Below are positions 22,601-33,456 of a stretch of 64,000 nt of DNA, one piece after another. Within the stretch, counting starts at the first letter, position 1. Each line of letters opens with the position of its first letter. The position numbers and the translations under genes are program-made. The DNA is from Saccharina japonica (taxonomy: Eukaryota > Sar > Phaeophyceae > Laminariales > Laminariaceae), in NCBI GenBank assembly GCA_008828725.1, contig MEHQ01004440.1, positions 214,664-278,663 on the forward strand, read 5' to 3'. The notes under the pieces were generated by a model that saw nothing but the letters and a program-made list of their open reading frames with translations, made no database searches and had not been told where the DNA came from.

Positions 22601-25600
22601 GCAGGTGTTCGCGGAAGACGGAGAGCTGATGGAGTATATCGAAAACGCACTGGACGTGCTCAGCTTCCTCACGTACTACGGGTGAGATTTTTCCCATACT
22701 TGCGTTTTTTTTTCTTTCCTTCCTTTTTTTCTCTTGTGCTTCGTTACGTTTCTTTCTCACCCCCCCACCCCCTGTTGTTTATTTTTTTCACTTTCCTGAT
22801 TTGTTTTTGGTTTGGTTTGAGTTCCCGAGAGATGCCAATACCAATTGATTCCATTCCAGATTCTCTTAGATTGTCGACGGCGCCCCACATCTCCTACTTT
22901 CTCTTGTGTCTTTTACCTGTCTATGTGTGTCTGTCTATCCCTCTCTCTACCCCCGCCTTTTCTCTGTAATTCAATGTGTCTAATCTTCATTTGCATTTCT
23001 CTTAATATTTCTGTTTTTCTTTTTCAGCCTTGACCTCTTAGTCTCTCCCTCCCTCTCTCTCGTCCCCTCTCTCTTTCTCATTCTCTTTTCCTTTTGTCTT
23101 TCTTCTTCCCTTCCCCTTTCGTTTTCTTTTCCTTTCTCTCCTTCTCTTTTGCCCGGTCTCTATTTCCACTCGCCCATTTCTTACTTCCTCTTTCCTGTTA
23201 TCTTTCTCCTTTGCCTCGCCTTTCTCTTTCTCCCTTTTTCTCCTCGCCCTTTCCCATCAATTCGGATGTTACGTTCATGCCCACCTTTTGCCTTTGTTGT
23301 ACCTCAGCCCCGACATCAGCCAGCAGCTGTGGAGCCTGTTCCCCATGCTTTATCGAACCTGGGACAAGTACGCCTTCGATCTCATCTCGAGCATGGCTGT
23401 GCCCCTCGATAACTACATCAGCCGCGGCACTGAGGTTTTCATCACCGGAAGATCTCCGGAGGGGGGAAGGTGACATATCATATTCCTCTTCTGGTTTGGG
23501 TTAGGTTACGGTTGGGACGGGTCGGGTCGGGTTGGGGTGGGGTGATGTGGGTTTATCTCGAGTTTGGCTCAAGTTTGCCTCCTGCTTGGCTTGAAAGTGG
23601 TTCTGCTTGGGTTGTGCTGTTTGTTGATGATCTAGATAGCCGCATGGTGTGTGCGTGCACGGTGGTATATCGGTTGCGACGGTTGTGATGATACTGTTGG
23701 TGGTACTGTTTGTCGCGTTGAGGCTACCGTTGGTGATGGAGGTTGGCGATCCTTTTTTTTTTATATACCGTTGATGATACCGTTCAAAATGCCGTTGACG
23801 GTCCCGTCCATGTTACCGCTGACTACGCTTTTGGCGATGCAGTTTCGATGATTGCGATCGATGATATGACGGTGCTGCATATGGTGTACCTAATGTTCAG
23901 ATATATCGACGTATCAAGCGCTTTGTGCGCCCTCCGTACCCTGGTAACCCCGTGCTTTTTGTGCTGATGCTGGGCGAAGAGTCAGAATGTACCAGGTATA
24001 GTATACCATATTGAAACCGTATCGATTTTCTTTTTGTTTGTCAGTGTCGTATCGAACTCGCCTATATAATTTGTGAAATCGTATTTTATTTTATTTTTCG
24101 TCCGTCGGTGTCGTACCGGTTTCGCTTCTTACTCGATACCCATGGCTGTATGGTGTGACAGGTACATTGAGATGGTGCTCGACATGTGCCAAAGGGTGCT
24201 GCAGGACGATCGGCAGACAGAGAAGGAGGCGAGAACGGCGGCGCAGCTGGCGATGGTGGTCCTGCACCACTGCAAGGGGAGGGTGGACGAGTACATACCG
24301 CCAATGCTCGTAATGATCAGCGAGCGCATCAAAACGGTGAGCGATACCGAGAAGACGTATGAGAGGGTTCACAATACACTACAGTAGGTATTAAATGACT
24401 AAACACACACAAATAGTACCGGTAGACTATAAGTGTACGTATTAATAGACTACGAATTATAACAATACGCGCACAAGCACAAAGTGCATACACTAAACAC
24501 ACACAAAGCAACACATATGTATCTTGTACACATTTACAGAAACACGTTCCGCAACACGTACACACATTATTCATCGATCGTACCAGGTAGCAAATATTGT
24601 TTTCCCTTTGGAACCCCTTGTAAGGGATATAAGGGGGCCTTTATAAGGGATACAAGGGAATAGCGGCCAAACCGATGATAACTTTGTTGGTGGTATGTAC
24701 CAACCTTCTATATACGAGCATCATCGTGAGCGCCCAGCATTGTAACCATTGTAGGGTCATGTTGCACCCCTTCCTTATCGTACAACTCCTTGCATTGCAA
24801 CCATTGGAACTCGGGACACCAACCATTGTAGCATATCATCCCCCAATCACGCAGAGGCCGTTGCCGCAATCGTCACCTTTTACCGTCAATTTTTCCCTCT
24901 GAACTCCCAAGAGGGAAAGGGACACACGCAAAGCACCGAAACACCGAACACACACACGAGCAAAAACTAGAGTAATCCCGGCATCGGTATATATACACAT
25001 ACATATGTGCCTGGTATGTATCTAAATCGAGTGCTGTTGTAGCGCTCTGTCGCCAAGTGTAGCATTGTAACGGCTGCGATTGGCGGGTTAGCGTTAGCAG
25101 AAACATACTTACACCCATCACGCGTGCACACACGCATACAGACCATTGCGCAATGCTATTCACCTCCTCCGCGGACAGAACGAGAACAACAGTGACACTG
25201 CTCGTACTGTCTCTCGCTTCGGCTCCCCTGTCGACACAACCCTCTCATGTACATCGAGTCTTGACATTTTATTTTTCTTTTTCTTGTACCGACCCCCCGA
25301 CCTGCCCCCCCCACTTGTGCGGCTGCTTCTTAGTAGGATGCAGCTCACCCTTCATGCGACTCGCCCAACACCTCACGGCGCTTCGCGCTTGGTGGTAGCA
25401 ATGTCTGCCTGGTCGGTGAAAACCCGACATGCTCCGTCCCGGCATTGTAGGGATGCGAGGGTCTATGGTCATACGACTACCGCCATGCATGAAAATGAAG
25501 TACACTCCCCTCTGTGCGCGCTCCGTCCTGGCGTTGTAGGGATGCGAGGGTCTATGGTCGTACGACTACGGCCATGCACGACATAAGTTCACCCCCCCCC

Positions 25601-28584
25601 CTGCCCCCCCTGCGCGCGCATGCCCCTACCGCCGCCTCTACCGTCCTAACGCCTCGTCCTTACGACTATTACTAACAGGCGACGAAGCCCGAGTTGAAGT
25701 CGGCTTTGCTCGAGACCGTTTGCAGCGCGCTGTTCTACGACGCGCAGATCACGCTCCAGTGGACGGAGGCGAACAACGCTACGCAGGTAATGGGATGGGA
25801 TGGGGTGGGATGGGATGGGATGGGATGGGATGGGATGGGATGGTATGGTATGATGCAGTGTAGTATGGGTGGTATGGTACGGCATGGTATGGTATGATAT
25901 GGTATGGTATGGTATGGTATGGTATGGTATGGTATGGTATGGTACGGTATGGTATGGTGTCGTGTGGTGGTATGGTACGGTGTGGTGTGGTATGGTATGG
26001 CATGGTAAAGTAGGGTATGGTATGGTGGTATGGTATATTTTGGTATGGTGTGGTATGGTGTGGTATGGTATCGTATGATGTTATGGTACGGTGTGGTGTG
26101 GTACTATACGGTATGGTATTGCGCGCTGTGATAAGGTAGTGTATGACACGGGATGGCATGATATGGATGTTATGGTATAATACGGTATGGTATAGAAGGT
26201 TTTGCATGGTATGGTATTTTTTTGTACGGTATTGTATGGCATGTTTTAGTACGGTACTATAGGAAACGAGGATCTCACGCCGTGAGCTCACCGGAAACAA
26301 CAGGGGGAAACTGCCCCGTAGGATTTGGTGTGATTTTTATTGTTGGTTTCTAATCGTCAAGGCAAGTCTTTGAGCTTTTCCGCTAACGTTTGATTGTCGC
26401 TGCACGGGCGTATACCTCGTACAGCACTGTACACTGTACACCCTTTGCTATGGTGTCGTTATGTCGTCGATACGCGTGTTTGGTTGTTGTCGACGTAAAC
26501 GTTTTGTCTCTCGGTTGTACCCCCCTGCCACGTCCTTTCTCCGGCCACGAAATGAAATGAGATGAGATGGACTTGAATGAAGAGAAACAGTCGAATCTCA
26601 CCCAAGGTGTTTCTAGCGCTGTGTAAACAAAAAGTGTTTCTCAGGTTTGCTTTCCGTTTCTCTCGCCGTGTCCTCTCCCATCTCTTGCTACCCCATCTCT
26701 CGCCCGGCCACGAAATTAGAGGAATTGAAACGAAACAGGCCATGCTCACCCAGGTTTTTCGCTAGCGCTGTTGTGTTGACAAGACGTGCGTTGACATTTG
26801 CTTACCGTTTCTCTGGCCGTGTCCTCTCCCTTCTCTCGCTCTCCCACCTCTCGCCCGGCCCCGAAATGAATTGGAATTGAATGAACCGAAGTAGGCGATG
26901 CCCACCTAGGTGGTTCGAACATAGCGCTGTGTCGACAAAGCGTGTGCTAACGTTTGCTTACCGTAACTTCTTGCCGTGCCCTCTGCCATTTCTCGCCGGG
27001 CGGCGAAATGAAATTACATTGGACGAAACAGGCGATGCTATAACGCGGATGTTCGTAGCGCTGTGTAGACAGGCGTTTCTAACGTTTGCTTTCGGTTATT
27101 CTCGCCATCTCCCCCGGCCAAAATGGGAACGAAAACAGGCAATGCTCACCCAGGTTTTCGTAGCGCTGGAGGCGTCGGTTTTCGAGTCCAACCTGGGGAA
27201 GAAGATTGTGGCCTTGGGCCTTACGTCTCTCCTCTCTCTTCCGACTGCTTCCCTCCCGCCCGCGGTGACCTCGGTGCTGCCGCACGCCTTCAGTGCCGTC
27301 GTCAATGTGAGTCAGTCCAGTCAGTTCACACGGTCATCCTGTGCGGTGCTTTGCTTTGTAGGGGTGCGCTTCGGTGTGGGCTTTTGCTTGTGTGGGATGT
27401 GCTTTCGATTTGATTTGTGCGGTGTGTCTTGCGTTGTGGTGTTGGGCTTTGATTTTATAGTATTAATAGATGTATTACGAGTGCTTCAGCTTTGAGTTCG
27501 ACCGATGGAGTGGTTGATACTCAACTTTGCCAGCTGCGTGATACATTAGGCGCGCTTTGTGGTTTGGTTTTGTGGGGTGTTCTTCGATCTGTGCTTCGCT
27601 TTGTGAGTTCTGCTGTTTTTTGCTGTTTGGTGCTTTGCTTGAATGTGTGGTAGTGTGCCTTTTGGTTTGTGGTGCTTTAGCTTGTGGGAGGTGCTTTGTT
27701 TTGCGTGCGCTTTGCTTTGCGTAGTCCGGTACGCTTTGCTCTGCGTAGTGTTTTTGTTTCAGCGGTGTGCTTTTTTTGCTTTGCACGATGTGTTCTTGTT
27801 GTAACCTTTGCACGGTGCATTGTTTCGTTTGTCTGCCACAGTGTGGTGTCCTTTCCTTTCCTTTACGTACCTGAAATTTAGGTTTCTGTGTTGAACGGAC
27901 GAAGGAAAAAACGATACCAATACGTATGATAGTTTTTTTGTTTGCGCGTTGTCCACACTGTAGCCGCAAATGTATATGGTATATTTTTACTTGTCAAAAC
28001 CTTCCCCAACCCCTTTTTCTCCTATACGCTTGTCCCCGAATTTACCATGTCACCGATCGGCCGCCTTTTCGCAAATATTTATATTTGGTTGACGGTTTCT
28101 TTTTTTACCCATCAAGGCCTCTTTAGACATAATATACTAGTTTTAATGTGGGAAGTCCCTTGTTTTTTGTTTCCAAAGCTTCCGGCGGATGGGCTGAAAA
28201 AAAAAAACTCGACCCTTTTGGCCGTGCGTGTCGATGTATCCCGTTGCTCCCGGTGCAACAGCAGCGCGTTTTTCTTGCCTCTACCTCGGGGGCCAGCGTG
28301 AGTATGTCGACACGAACTGATCCCAAGAGGACCAAAGCGCCCCTTGGCGATTGTCCCGCCAAAAGGGTGCCGTCTACCTAATCTACCGACATCGTTTGGT
28401 CTTTACGGCTTTCCCGACTGACGTATCACCCCTCTTTTGCCCCTCGCGCAACCTTGCCAACCCGCCACCCCCGGGGTTTCCACCTCCGAAGCTTGTAACC
28501 GAGGAAACCAAGTTCCTCGCCGAGATCGCCGAGCAAGAGTCGAAAGAGGCGGAAGAGGGGGATGACGATGATGATGACGAGGAG

Positions 28585-28616
<32 letters not shown>

Positions 28617-29856
28617 GGAGGACGACGAGGACGGCTTCGACGATGACCAGGACGTGAAGAACGAGGAGGACCTTGTCTACATGAAAAACTTTCACGCGTC
28701 GGATAAGGCAAGCCAAAAGGGTCAAGGGTGGGCGGCCGGGCGGCCGGCATGCGCTATCGCTTGTTTTTCGTTTTTGTTTTTGTCTGCTTTTGATGTCTCG
28801 TACTTTCCGTTTTTGGTAGTGTTGTCTTTTATGATAATGTACGTAATCTTGAAGAGTTTTACGACAGTCTTGGGAGAGTTTTACAACAGCGTTGGAGCGT
28901 TATATGTCAGCCTTTTGAGTTTTGTTTAGAGGTTTTCCTGGGGGTTTCACAGTTTTGTTAGTTTGAACATGGCAAGCCGGGGGGGTCTCGGGCGGGCGGC
29001 CGGGCTGGCATGCTGGTTGTCGGCAGTTCATTTTTTTTGTTGACTGATTTTGTCTTGTTCTTACATGTCTCGTATCTTTACCGGTAGTTGTTGATATTTT
29101 CGTACGAATTATTTTATAAACTTGGTAGGACGCATAAAGAGGCGCCATCAATGTATCCCCCCCCCGTTCCCCGGACACAAGCAAAACTCCCGTTCGCAAG
29201 CAAACCCCTTTTCCTTGTTTCCTGTTCGAGCTAATAACGCCTCAGTTGCTGCTTTTTCGCTTGCGGGGGTGTTTTTTTTTCGTGTAATGCAGGAGACGAT
29301 CGAGGACTACCTTAACGGCTGGAACGACGAGGATGAGGAGGATGAGCAGTTCTCGACCCCGATAGACGATGTCAGCCTCAGGATATTCTTCTACGATGTG
29401 AGTGTTAATACTCCGCTCTGGTCACTGGTGACACATCACGAGCTCATGACGCATCGGGCAGACCACGGGCTATTCAGGCATCGGACCAGAAGCCTTCACC
29501 GTGTTCTTGGCCCACCAATCGTACCAGACAAAGTGCCAAATATATTTACGGCCATGCAATACCCCAAGACCAACCAAAACCAATGCCAAAAACGCAAGAC
29601 CAAAGCGAACCAAAACGAACCAAAACCCAAACGTTACCCTCTCCTTGTCGGCCAGTCTTTCCGCACGGCGAACGAGCGGGAGCCGGCAGCGATGCTTCAG
29701 CTCCAGCAGCAGCTCAAGCCTGAAACGCTGAAGGAATGCCAAGAACACTTCGCAGAGGCGCAGAAGGAGCAAAAGGCGGCGGAAGCGGCCGCAGCAGCGG
29801 CAGCAGCTGAAGCGGCGGCGGCAGTAGCTGGCGGGGTGCCGGCGGCCTCGACATGA
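6998..29856 (+). CDS. IPO7: Importin-7/8-type nuclear import receptor (karyopherin beta), 24 exons
   Basis: Nuclear import receptor of the importin-7/8 (yeast Nmd5/Sxm1) family. Family members carry cargo such as ribosomal proteins and histones through the nuclear pore and release it on RanGTP binding. Exons: 6998-7153, 7907-8031, 8852-9010, 9713-9875, 10443-10490, 11141-11203, 12112-12189, 12919-13041, 14198-14386, 14931-15065, 16351-16418, 17424-17522, 18473-18572, 19099-19254, 20264-20371, 22163-22303, 22605-22681, 23308-23469, 24162-24336, 25679-25786, 27154-27306, 28492-28707, 29293-29397, 29656-29856. All phases agree and give 1,035 aa, close to human importin-7 (about 1,038). Residues ~20-150 are the importin-beta N-terminal region. 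Family-like segments are RVHNAMLALRKVVKRYEYK (147-165), PWWKAKKWA (258-266), RLKDGALVALG (426-436) and RYRACWM (472-478). HEAT-type helices fill the middle, an Asp/Glu run lies at ~880-915 and the tail is Ala-rich. The start is the first Met directly before the conserved helix; an in-frame ATG at 6920 would add 26 unlike residues. Intron 22 is GC-AG. The exon 4 and exon 22 acceptors (CGAAG/CGAAAG type) are the least certain joins. Confidence 0.93.
7200..7650. repeat. GGT-rich microsatellite tract (importin intron 1)
   Basis: Runs of GGTGGT/GGGGGT. Similar tracts occur in importin intron 11 (16500-16690) and DUF1517 intron 2 (46130-46600). Confidence 0.75.
7367..7401. repeat. Duplicate of the exon 1 end and donor inside intron 1
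   Basis: CTCCAGATTGAAGTCAAGCC + CCAGGTGACGCCTA copies 7130-7163 (CTCCAGATTGTTGTCGAGCC + CCAGGTGACACCTA), including the GTGACN donor, with few changes. Confidence 0.75.
8675..8737. repeat. Duplicate of the exon 3 acceptor region inside intron 2
   Basis: GATCTGATCTGTGAAATTAT then TTAATAGCATCCTGGAG parallels the true boundary at 8812-8872 (CATCTGATCTGTAATATTTT ... CAACATCCTGGAG), ~140 bp upstream of it. Confidence 0.6.
9291..9655 (+). repeat. Interspersed repeat R (GTCTATGG core), copy 1 with three 3' modules (intron 3)
   Basis: 5' part: TTAGTAGGTTGCAGCTCACC, GGCGCTTCGCGCTTGGTGC, TGCCTGGTCGGTGAA. The 3' module GGGATGCGAGGGTCTATGG + ACTACGGCCATGCATGA + C-rich spacer appears three times in tandem (about 9406, 9497, 9577). 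Confidence 0.75.
10028..10080. repeat. Duplicate of the exon 4 end and donor inside intron 4
   Basis: CACCAGCTCGTCGGGGATGG + CTCTGCGGAGGCGGGCCAGGTGCG copies 9837-9880 with three or so changes and keeps the GTGCG donor. Translated, it reads almost the same residues as the end of exon 4. Confidence 0.82.
10560..10707 (-). repeat. Interspersed repeat R, copy 2 (intron 5, reverse)
   Basis: The reverse orientation carries CATGCATGGCCGTAGTCGTA, ATAGACCCTCGCATCCCTAC and CACCGACCAGGCAGGCATTG; the 5' end is missing. Confidence 0.75.
12508..12541. repeat. Duplicate of the exon 7 end inside intron 7
   Basis: GATGTGGCCTTGGTGGACGA + CCGAAAAGGATT resembles 12162-12193 (GATATGGCCCTGGTGGAAGG + CCAAAAAGGTAC); the donor GT has become AT. 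Confidence 0.65.
13116..13200. mobile_element. Short MITE family D, copy 3 (importin intron 8)
   Basis: 85 bp, TACCACTCTGTTCCGAAATA to TATATTTTGGGACAGAGACG. Same termini as the copy at 6334, diverged centre. Confidence 0.65.
14482..14556. repeat. Duplicate of the exon 9 end inside intron 9
   Basis: GCTGAAGTCGCGTCTGGATT + TCTTCTCTGCCAGGCCGTCT + TCCTGGAGTTGTGCTTCTTC tracks 14311-14381 of exon 9 over ~70 bp. Confidence 0.8.
17146..17206 (+). repeat. Interspersed repeat R, core only (intron 11)
   Basis: Only AGGGTCTATGGTCATACGAC, TACGGCCATGCATGAATATC and GAGTACACC remain, followed by C-rich sequence. Confidence 0.65.
17844..18020. mobile_element. MITE family F, copy 2 (importin intron 12), internally duplicated
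   Basis: Starts TATTACGGGGGGCCATAGTA and ends CACTATGATCCCCCGTGGTA. A ~65-bp internal block (ACAGGCAAAAACCTATATAT through TTTGGTCCTATT) occurs twice in tandem (17879-17942 and 17943-18008) with almost no differences, so the duplication is recent. Confidence 0.7.
18770..19095. repeat. GTGTCCCGTGT-type tandem repeat (importin intron 13)
   Basis: Degenerate ~20-25-bp units such as TCGTGTCCCGTGTNATGTTG reaching to the exon 14 acceptor. Confidence 0.65.
20409..20620 (+). repeat. Interspersed repeat R, copy 4 (intron 15)
   Basis: Near full length, from GCGGTTCTTAGCAGGATGCA to GGCCATGCATGAAATTGAAG and a C-rich end. Confidence 0.75.
20890..21344. mobile_element. Harbinger-like MITE family G (importin intron 15), TTA target duplication
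   Basis: 455 bp. The ~31-bp inverted ends are GACCAAAGGTTATGGTACCA (then CTTTGTGGCTC) and GAGCCACAAAGTGGTACGAT (then AACGTTTGGTC). They are flanked by TTA on both sides (20887-20889, 21345-21347), the usual target of PIF/Harbinger transposases. No open frame for a transposase. Confidence 0.72.
21350..22155. repeat. GTTGATGTTTAC-type tandem repeat (importin intron 15)
   Basis: Irregular units of about 12-24 bp (GTTGACGTTGAATGTT, GTTTACGTTGATGTT). The family G MITE is inserted at its upstream edge. Confidence 0.7.
25321..25612 (+). repeat. Interspersed repeat R, copy 5 with two 3' modules (intron 19)
   Basis: TGCTTCTTAGTAGGATGCAG start; the GTCTATGG module is present twice (about 25450 and 25537), each followed by a C-rich spacer. 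Confidence 0.75.
25787..26230. repeat. GGGAT/GGTAT pentanucleotide microsatellite (importin intron 20)
   Basis: Begins right at the exon 20 donor as GGGAT repeats and grades into GGTAT repeats with interruptions over ~440 bp. Confidence 0.85.
26531..27165. repeat. Five tandem copies of the exon 21 acceptor boundary (intron 20)
   Basis: Blocks of ~120-165 bp each end in CCGGCCNCGAAATGAAAT...GAAACAGGCNATGCTCACCC+AGGTTTTCG+TAGCGCTG. Copies end at about 26612, 26772, 26930 and 27062; the fifth is the real acceptor at 27153/27154. Confidence 0.78.
28969..29030. repeat. Duplicate of the exon 22 donor region inside intron 22
   Basis: GGCAAGCC then GGGCGGGCGGCCGGGCTGGC repeats the real donor region (28707-28755: GGCAAGCC ... 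GGGCGGCCGGGCGGCC) about 264 bp downstream, including the GC-type donor. Confidence 0.7.
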
Positions 29857-32172
29857 CACCAGGGTCATGTTTTTTCTCGCGGTTAGCGGCGTAGCAGGTT
29901 GCGCGGGTTGAGGGGTGAAAGAGGGACAGGGGCAGGGAGAGGGAGAGAACGACAGCGAGCGAGAGGGAGAGGGAAAACGAGAACGAGGGAGAGGAAAACA
30001 GCGAGAGGGAAGGAGAGAGAGGGGGTGGGGGTGGAACACTGGGGTGGTTTGACTTGCGACGCACATTCTCCTCAGGCGTGGTGTGGAAGCGGGAAGGGAG
30101 AAGGGAGAGAGGGGGCGCTAGCAACGCTGAAGGCCGGGGAGGGGAGAGGGGAAAGGGGGCGAGGCGGGTGGGGGGAGGAGCGTTCTGGGGGCTGGGAGGG
30201 AGGAGAAAGACCGAGGGGTGAAAGGCCGAGGCTTTCACGGAAAACGACCTATCGCTTGTCCGTCTTTTCGATCCCGTGACAACCGAGCCTGCTTTTTTAG
30301 TTTTCGTTATCGGTTGTGTTGTTGCTCGCTTTTTACTGAGGACGACGGACGCCCAAGCGTGTGCTTGTTTTTTTTGTCGCTTTTGAACCTTTTTTTTTTT
30401 GCTTTTTTTTGCGTTTTGTTTCTTCGTGACGTTTTGTTTTTTGTTTTGTTTTCGCGATACTTTTTACTTTTTTTCGCTTTCTTTTTTTCGCTTTTTTCGT
30501 TATTTTCGCTTTCTTTTTTTCAGTTGTGCAAAGTACTGTGCTGTGTGCGTGCACCTTTGGGCCGCAATGGCTGCGACGCGCTAAGAAATAAGTGCACGGC
30601 TTGTATCGGCGACCGGGAAGTTCCCATAAGAGGGCCGGTCCTCGACACATGGAAGTACACTTTTGCACTTTAGTTGAAGAAGAAAAACTGAGACGTCACG
30701 ATTAGTCGGCCGGCCGGCCGGCCGGTCCGTCTGTCGCCTGTGGGCGATGATTGGCTCCTCGCGCGCGGAACCAGGAGAAGGGCTGAGGCTAGCCAGATAC
30801 GGCGGCAATAAATGGGTTGTACCTTATCCAGTCCTTCTTTCTGTGACCATAAAACAAATCCGTGTGGCTACGAGATCATTTCATACCACACACCACGAGA
30901 ATTATTGTCTGGTAGGGGCGAGGGTGGGTCGGGGCGGGGGGGGCGGGTTGACTTGCATGGCATGCGTTGAGTCGCACGGTATCGTCCGTCGGTGCTGCTG
31001 TGTGGGGTGGGTGTATGCCGTATGTTTCGTTTCAAAAGGTACCTGGCAGTCTTTTTGCCCGGTCGGGTGGAGCCACAGTGGTACTATTAATAATAGCGCG
31101 CACGGCAAATATTTTTCCGGTCCTCTTGTTTCTTTTGGGGGTGCTTGGTTTTCCTCTTGTCTTGTCTTGTCTGGGCTTTTCTCCTTTGGATGGGGTTTCC
31201 CCTCTACAGGCGTTTTATTTAGATGTCGGGTTGGCCACAAGTTTGGAGGCGTTTTTCACCTCGAGCTAAATGTTGTCGAAACCCCCGAAAGGCGTTCTCC
31301 CCTTTGTTGAACACGCCTAAAAAAAAAAGGAAATTATTACCTTTTAAGTTAATATTTTCCCTCTCATGGTGGTAGTGGCAATTTGTTATTTTTTTCCCCA
31401 TTTTTTTTTTTTGTCCTCTCTGTATTCTATTTTCATTTTACGGTACGTCGTACAGTAATGGTGGTGGTAATTGATTTAGAAGAGAGGGAGTGGGCACTCG
31501 CTCGGTTTTATACGAGACTCAGGGTAGATCTGTGCAAGGCCCAGGGTATGAAACTTCACGTTCCATTACAATCAACATATTTTACTTTTTTTGCTCGTTT
31601 TTGTTTTGCCACGTATCGAAGAATAACCCCCCCCCCCGGTTACGCCAGCTGTCAGCTGCAAGTCCAACCGACCATTTTTTTCTTCTTCTTTTTTTCCAAC
31701 TCGACCTCGCCAACGGACCGATTCAACGACAGTTAGTGCGTTGTCTACTCGCAGTAAAAAAACAAAACACGAAGAACATACCGAAGCTCTATTGAATCCC
31801 TGCCACGCTATTGTCGCAATCCCTCTTGTGTCAAAATTATTAATGCACACAATTGTGGGACGGTAGTCCCGCAGCAGGTTACCTCTTTCTTCGTGTTTGG
31901 TGTGGAGACACAACCTCGGGTGGGATAGTATGGCGTTACCACACTCCCGGGGATCGGCAACATGAGGTAGTCTCAGAGTGCACCCGAGGAGCCAGCGTGG
32001 TAATGAGGCGGTACTATATGGCCGAGGGGATATGACCTGGTATCCACACTAGCTCAAGTCGTTGATTTTACTGAATTCATTAATGTAATCTACCCATATA
32101 CCCCTATACATTGCTTCCTGTATCTACTATCTACTGCATCTGAACTTGACTCTTCATACCTGGTATATACGA
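29857..32172. other. Gene-free region downstream of the importin gene
   Basis: A GAGAGG-rich purine tract (29900-30210), T-rich sequence (30360-30525), a short GGCCGGCCGGCC run (30707) and no supported gene. Part of the first few hundred bases is presumably 3' UTR. An AATAAA occurs at ~30806. Confidence 0.5.
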
Positions 32173-32692
32173 CGTACGAGTACGATAGAGGTACAAGTTT
32201 TTGGCTGCTTTTTTTCTGAATGGTCGGGCTCCTTAGGGCCCGTTTTAACGAAGAAAAAAAAAAAAACAATTTGGAAAAAAAAATATCAAATCCGCTTTTC
32301 ATTGGTCAGAACCCGCACCACCACCCAAGATTACACCCCCAAGATCCTAATATTTGGTGCTGGTGCGTGTGTTGACCAATGAAAAGCGATTTTGAAGTTT
32401 TATTTTTCCAAATTGAATTTATTTTATACTCGTTAATATGGGCCCTAGATTTGATTTTTTTTTTTTCCAATTTTTTTTTTTTTTTCTTCGTTAAAACGGG
32501 CCCTCAGCCCAATTTTGTCGGACTTTCATTTTTGAGTTGCAAGGTTTTCCCCAGGATAGTTGCATTTTTGAGTGGAATTATTCGTCGGGTAGCACTTTTA
32601 GTTTCTTCCAAAATCATTTTTTCGTTGGCGTAAGGAGCTCCTCAAATGAGGAGCTGAGAAAAAACAATCTGCACCTCCACCGTAGCATGCGT
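32173..32692. mobile_element. DNA transposon family A, copy 2
   Basis: Ends resemble NNGCRTGCTACGATAGAGGT (left end altered to CGTACGAGTACGATAGAGGT, right end CACCGTAGCATGCGT on this strand). The interior matches the other family A copies (CCAATTTTGTCGGACTTT, TAGCACTTTTAGTTT, GAGCTCCTCA). No 6-bp target duplication is visible, so the left end is probably damaged. Family B MITE sequence (32236-32503) is inserted in it; without that the length is about 252 bp. Confidence 0.72.
32236..32503. mobile_element. MITE family B, copy 2 plus a partial third copy
   Basis: A 210-bp unit (32236-32445) matches the copy at 1905 end to end, including the hairpin around TTTGGTGCTGGTGCGTGTGT. A further 58 bp repeats the right arm and ends again in CGTTAAAACGGGCCC (32503). 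The pair is flanked by TTA (32233-32235) and TCA (32504-32506), close to a TTA duplication. It is inserted in family A copy 2. Confidence 0.72.
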
Positions 32693-32743
32693 CGTTTAAT
32701 ATATACCTGGTATATTCTCCGGTCCTTGGGACCGGAGACTCAG

Positions 32744-32912
32744 AAAGCAAAATTCCAAAAGTGTTCCCGATTTTCAAGATAATAGGCGTGACAAAAGTGG
32801 CCCCAGTTTTCAAGTCAATCAGCGTGACAAAAGTGGCCCCAGTTTTCAAGTCAATCAGCGTGACAAAAGTGGCCCCAGTTTTCAAGTCAATCACCGTGAC
32901 AGAAAAGTGACC
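32744..32912. repeat. 36-bp minisatellite
   Basis: Four to five head-to-tail units of TTTTCAAGTCAATCAGCGTG plus ACAAAAGTGGCCCCAG. The first and last units are diverged and the middle three almost identical. The 36-bp period keeps a 12-residue repeat frame open on the minus strand, but nothing else supports coding. Confidence 0.85.
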
Positions 32913-33308
32913 CCCTCTCATCATACCACGGGTACCCCCTTGTCCCCTCGACCCTCAAAGCCCGTTCTTGGCTTACAGCAGCGGCGTCGCGACAGTTTTT
33001 GCACGCCTCGACAGCCAAGCACACACCATGGGCCTCGGCGGAGTATCAGCAACAGAGGTGGGGTGTGCGCGACACGCCGAGGACAACAGCGCGAACAGAG
33101 CAGATCAGCACGCAAACACGCCGAGCACTGAGTGACCTTGAGGAGTTCCACATCTGTGATGAATATTGTTTGCGCAGGGGGAAGGGGGGTTGTGATGATC
33201 TGGGAGCTGCGAAGGTCGCGCTGGCGCGGGTATGAGTACATGCAACGCCTCGCCACGTGTATGAGTACATATCACAGCAGCAGCAGCACAACAGCAGTAG
33301 TACAGTAC

Positions 33309-33456
33309 AGGACACCTAATAAGAAACAAGGAATATGGTCCAGGCTCGATTTGGTATTTGCGAGAGGGTGCTTTCTACACTGATTTCAAGATAACGACTC
33401 CCGAATTTCTTATTTTCCTCTAAATCCTCATTAGCCTGTTTCTTATTAGGTGTCCT
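33309..33456. mobile_element. MITE family C, copy 2
   Basis: 148 bp, opposite orientation to the copy at 3181. The inverted ends are AGGACACCTAATAAGAAACA and TGTTTCTTATTAGGTGTCCT. The repeat may extend outward, since CAGCAGTAGTACAG occurs inverted on both flanks. Confidence 0.82.
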
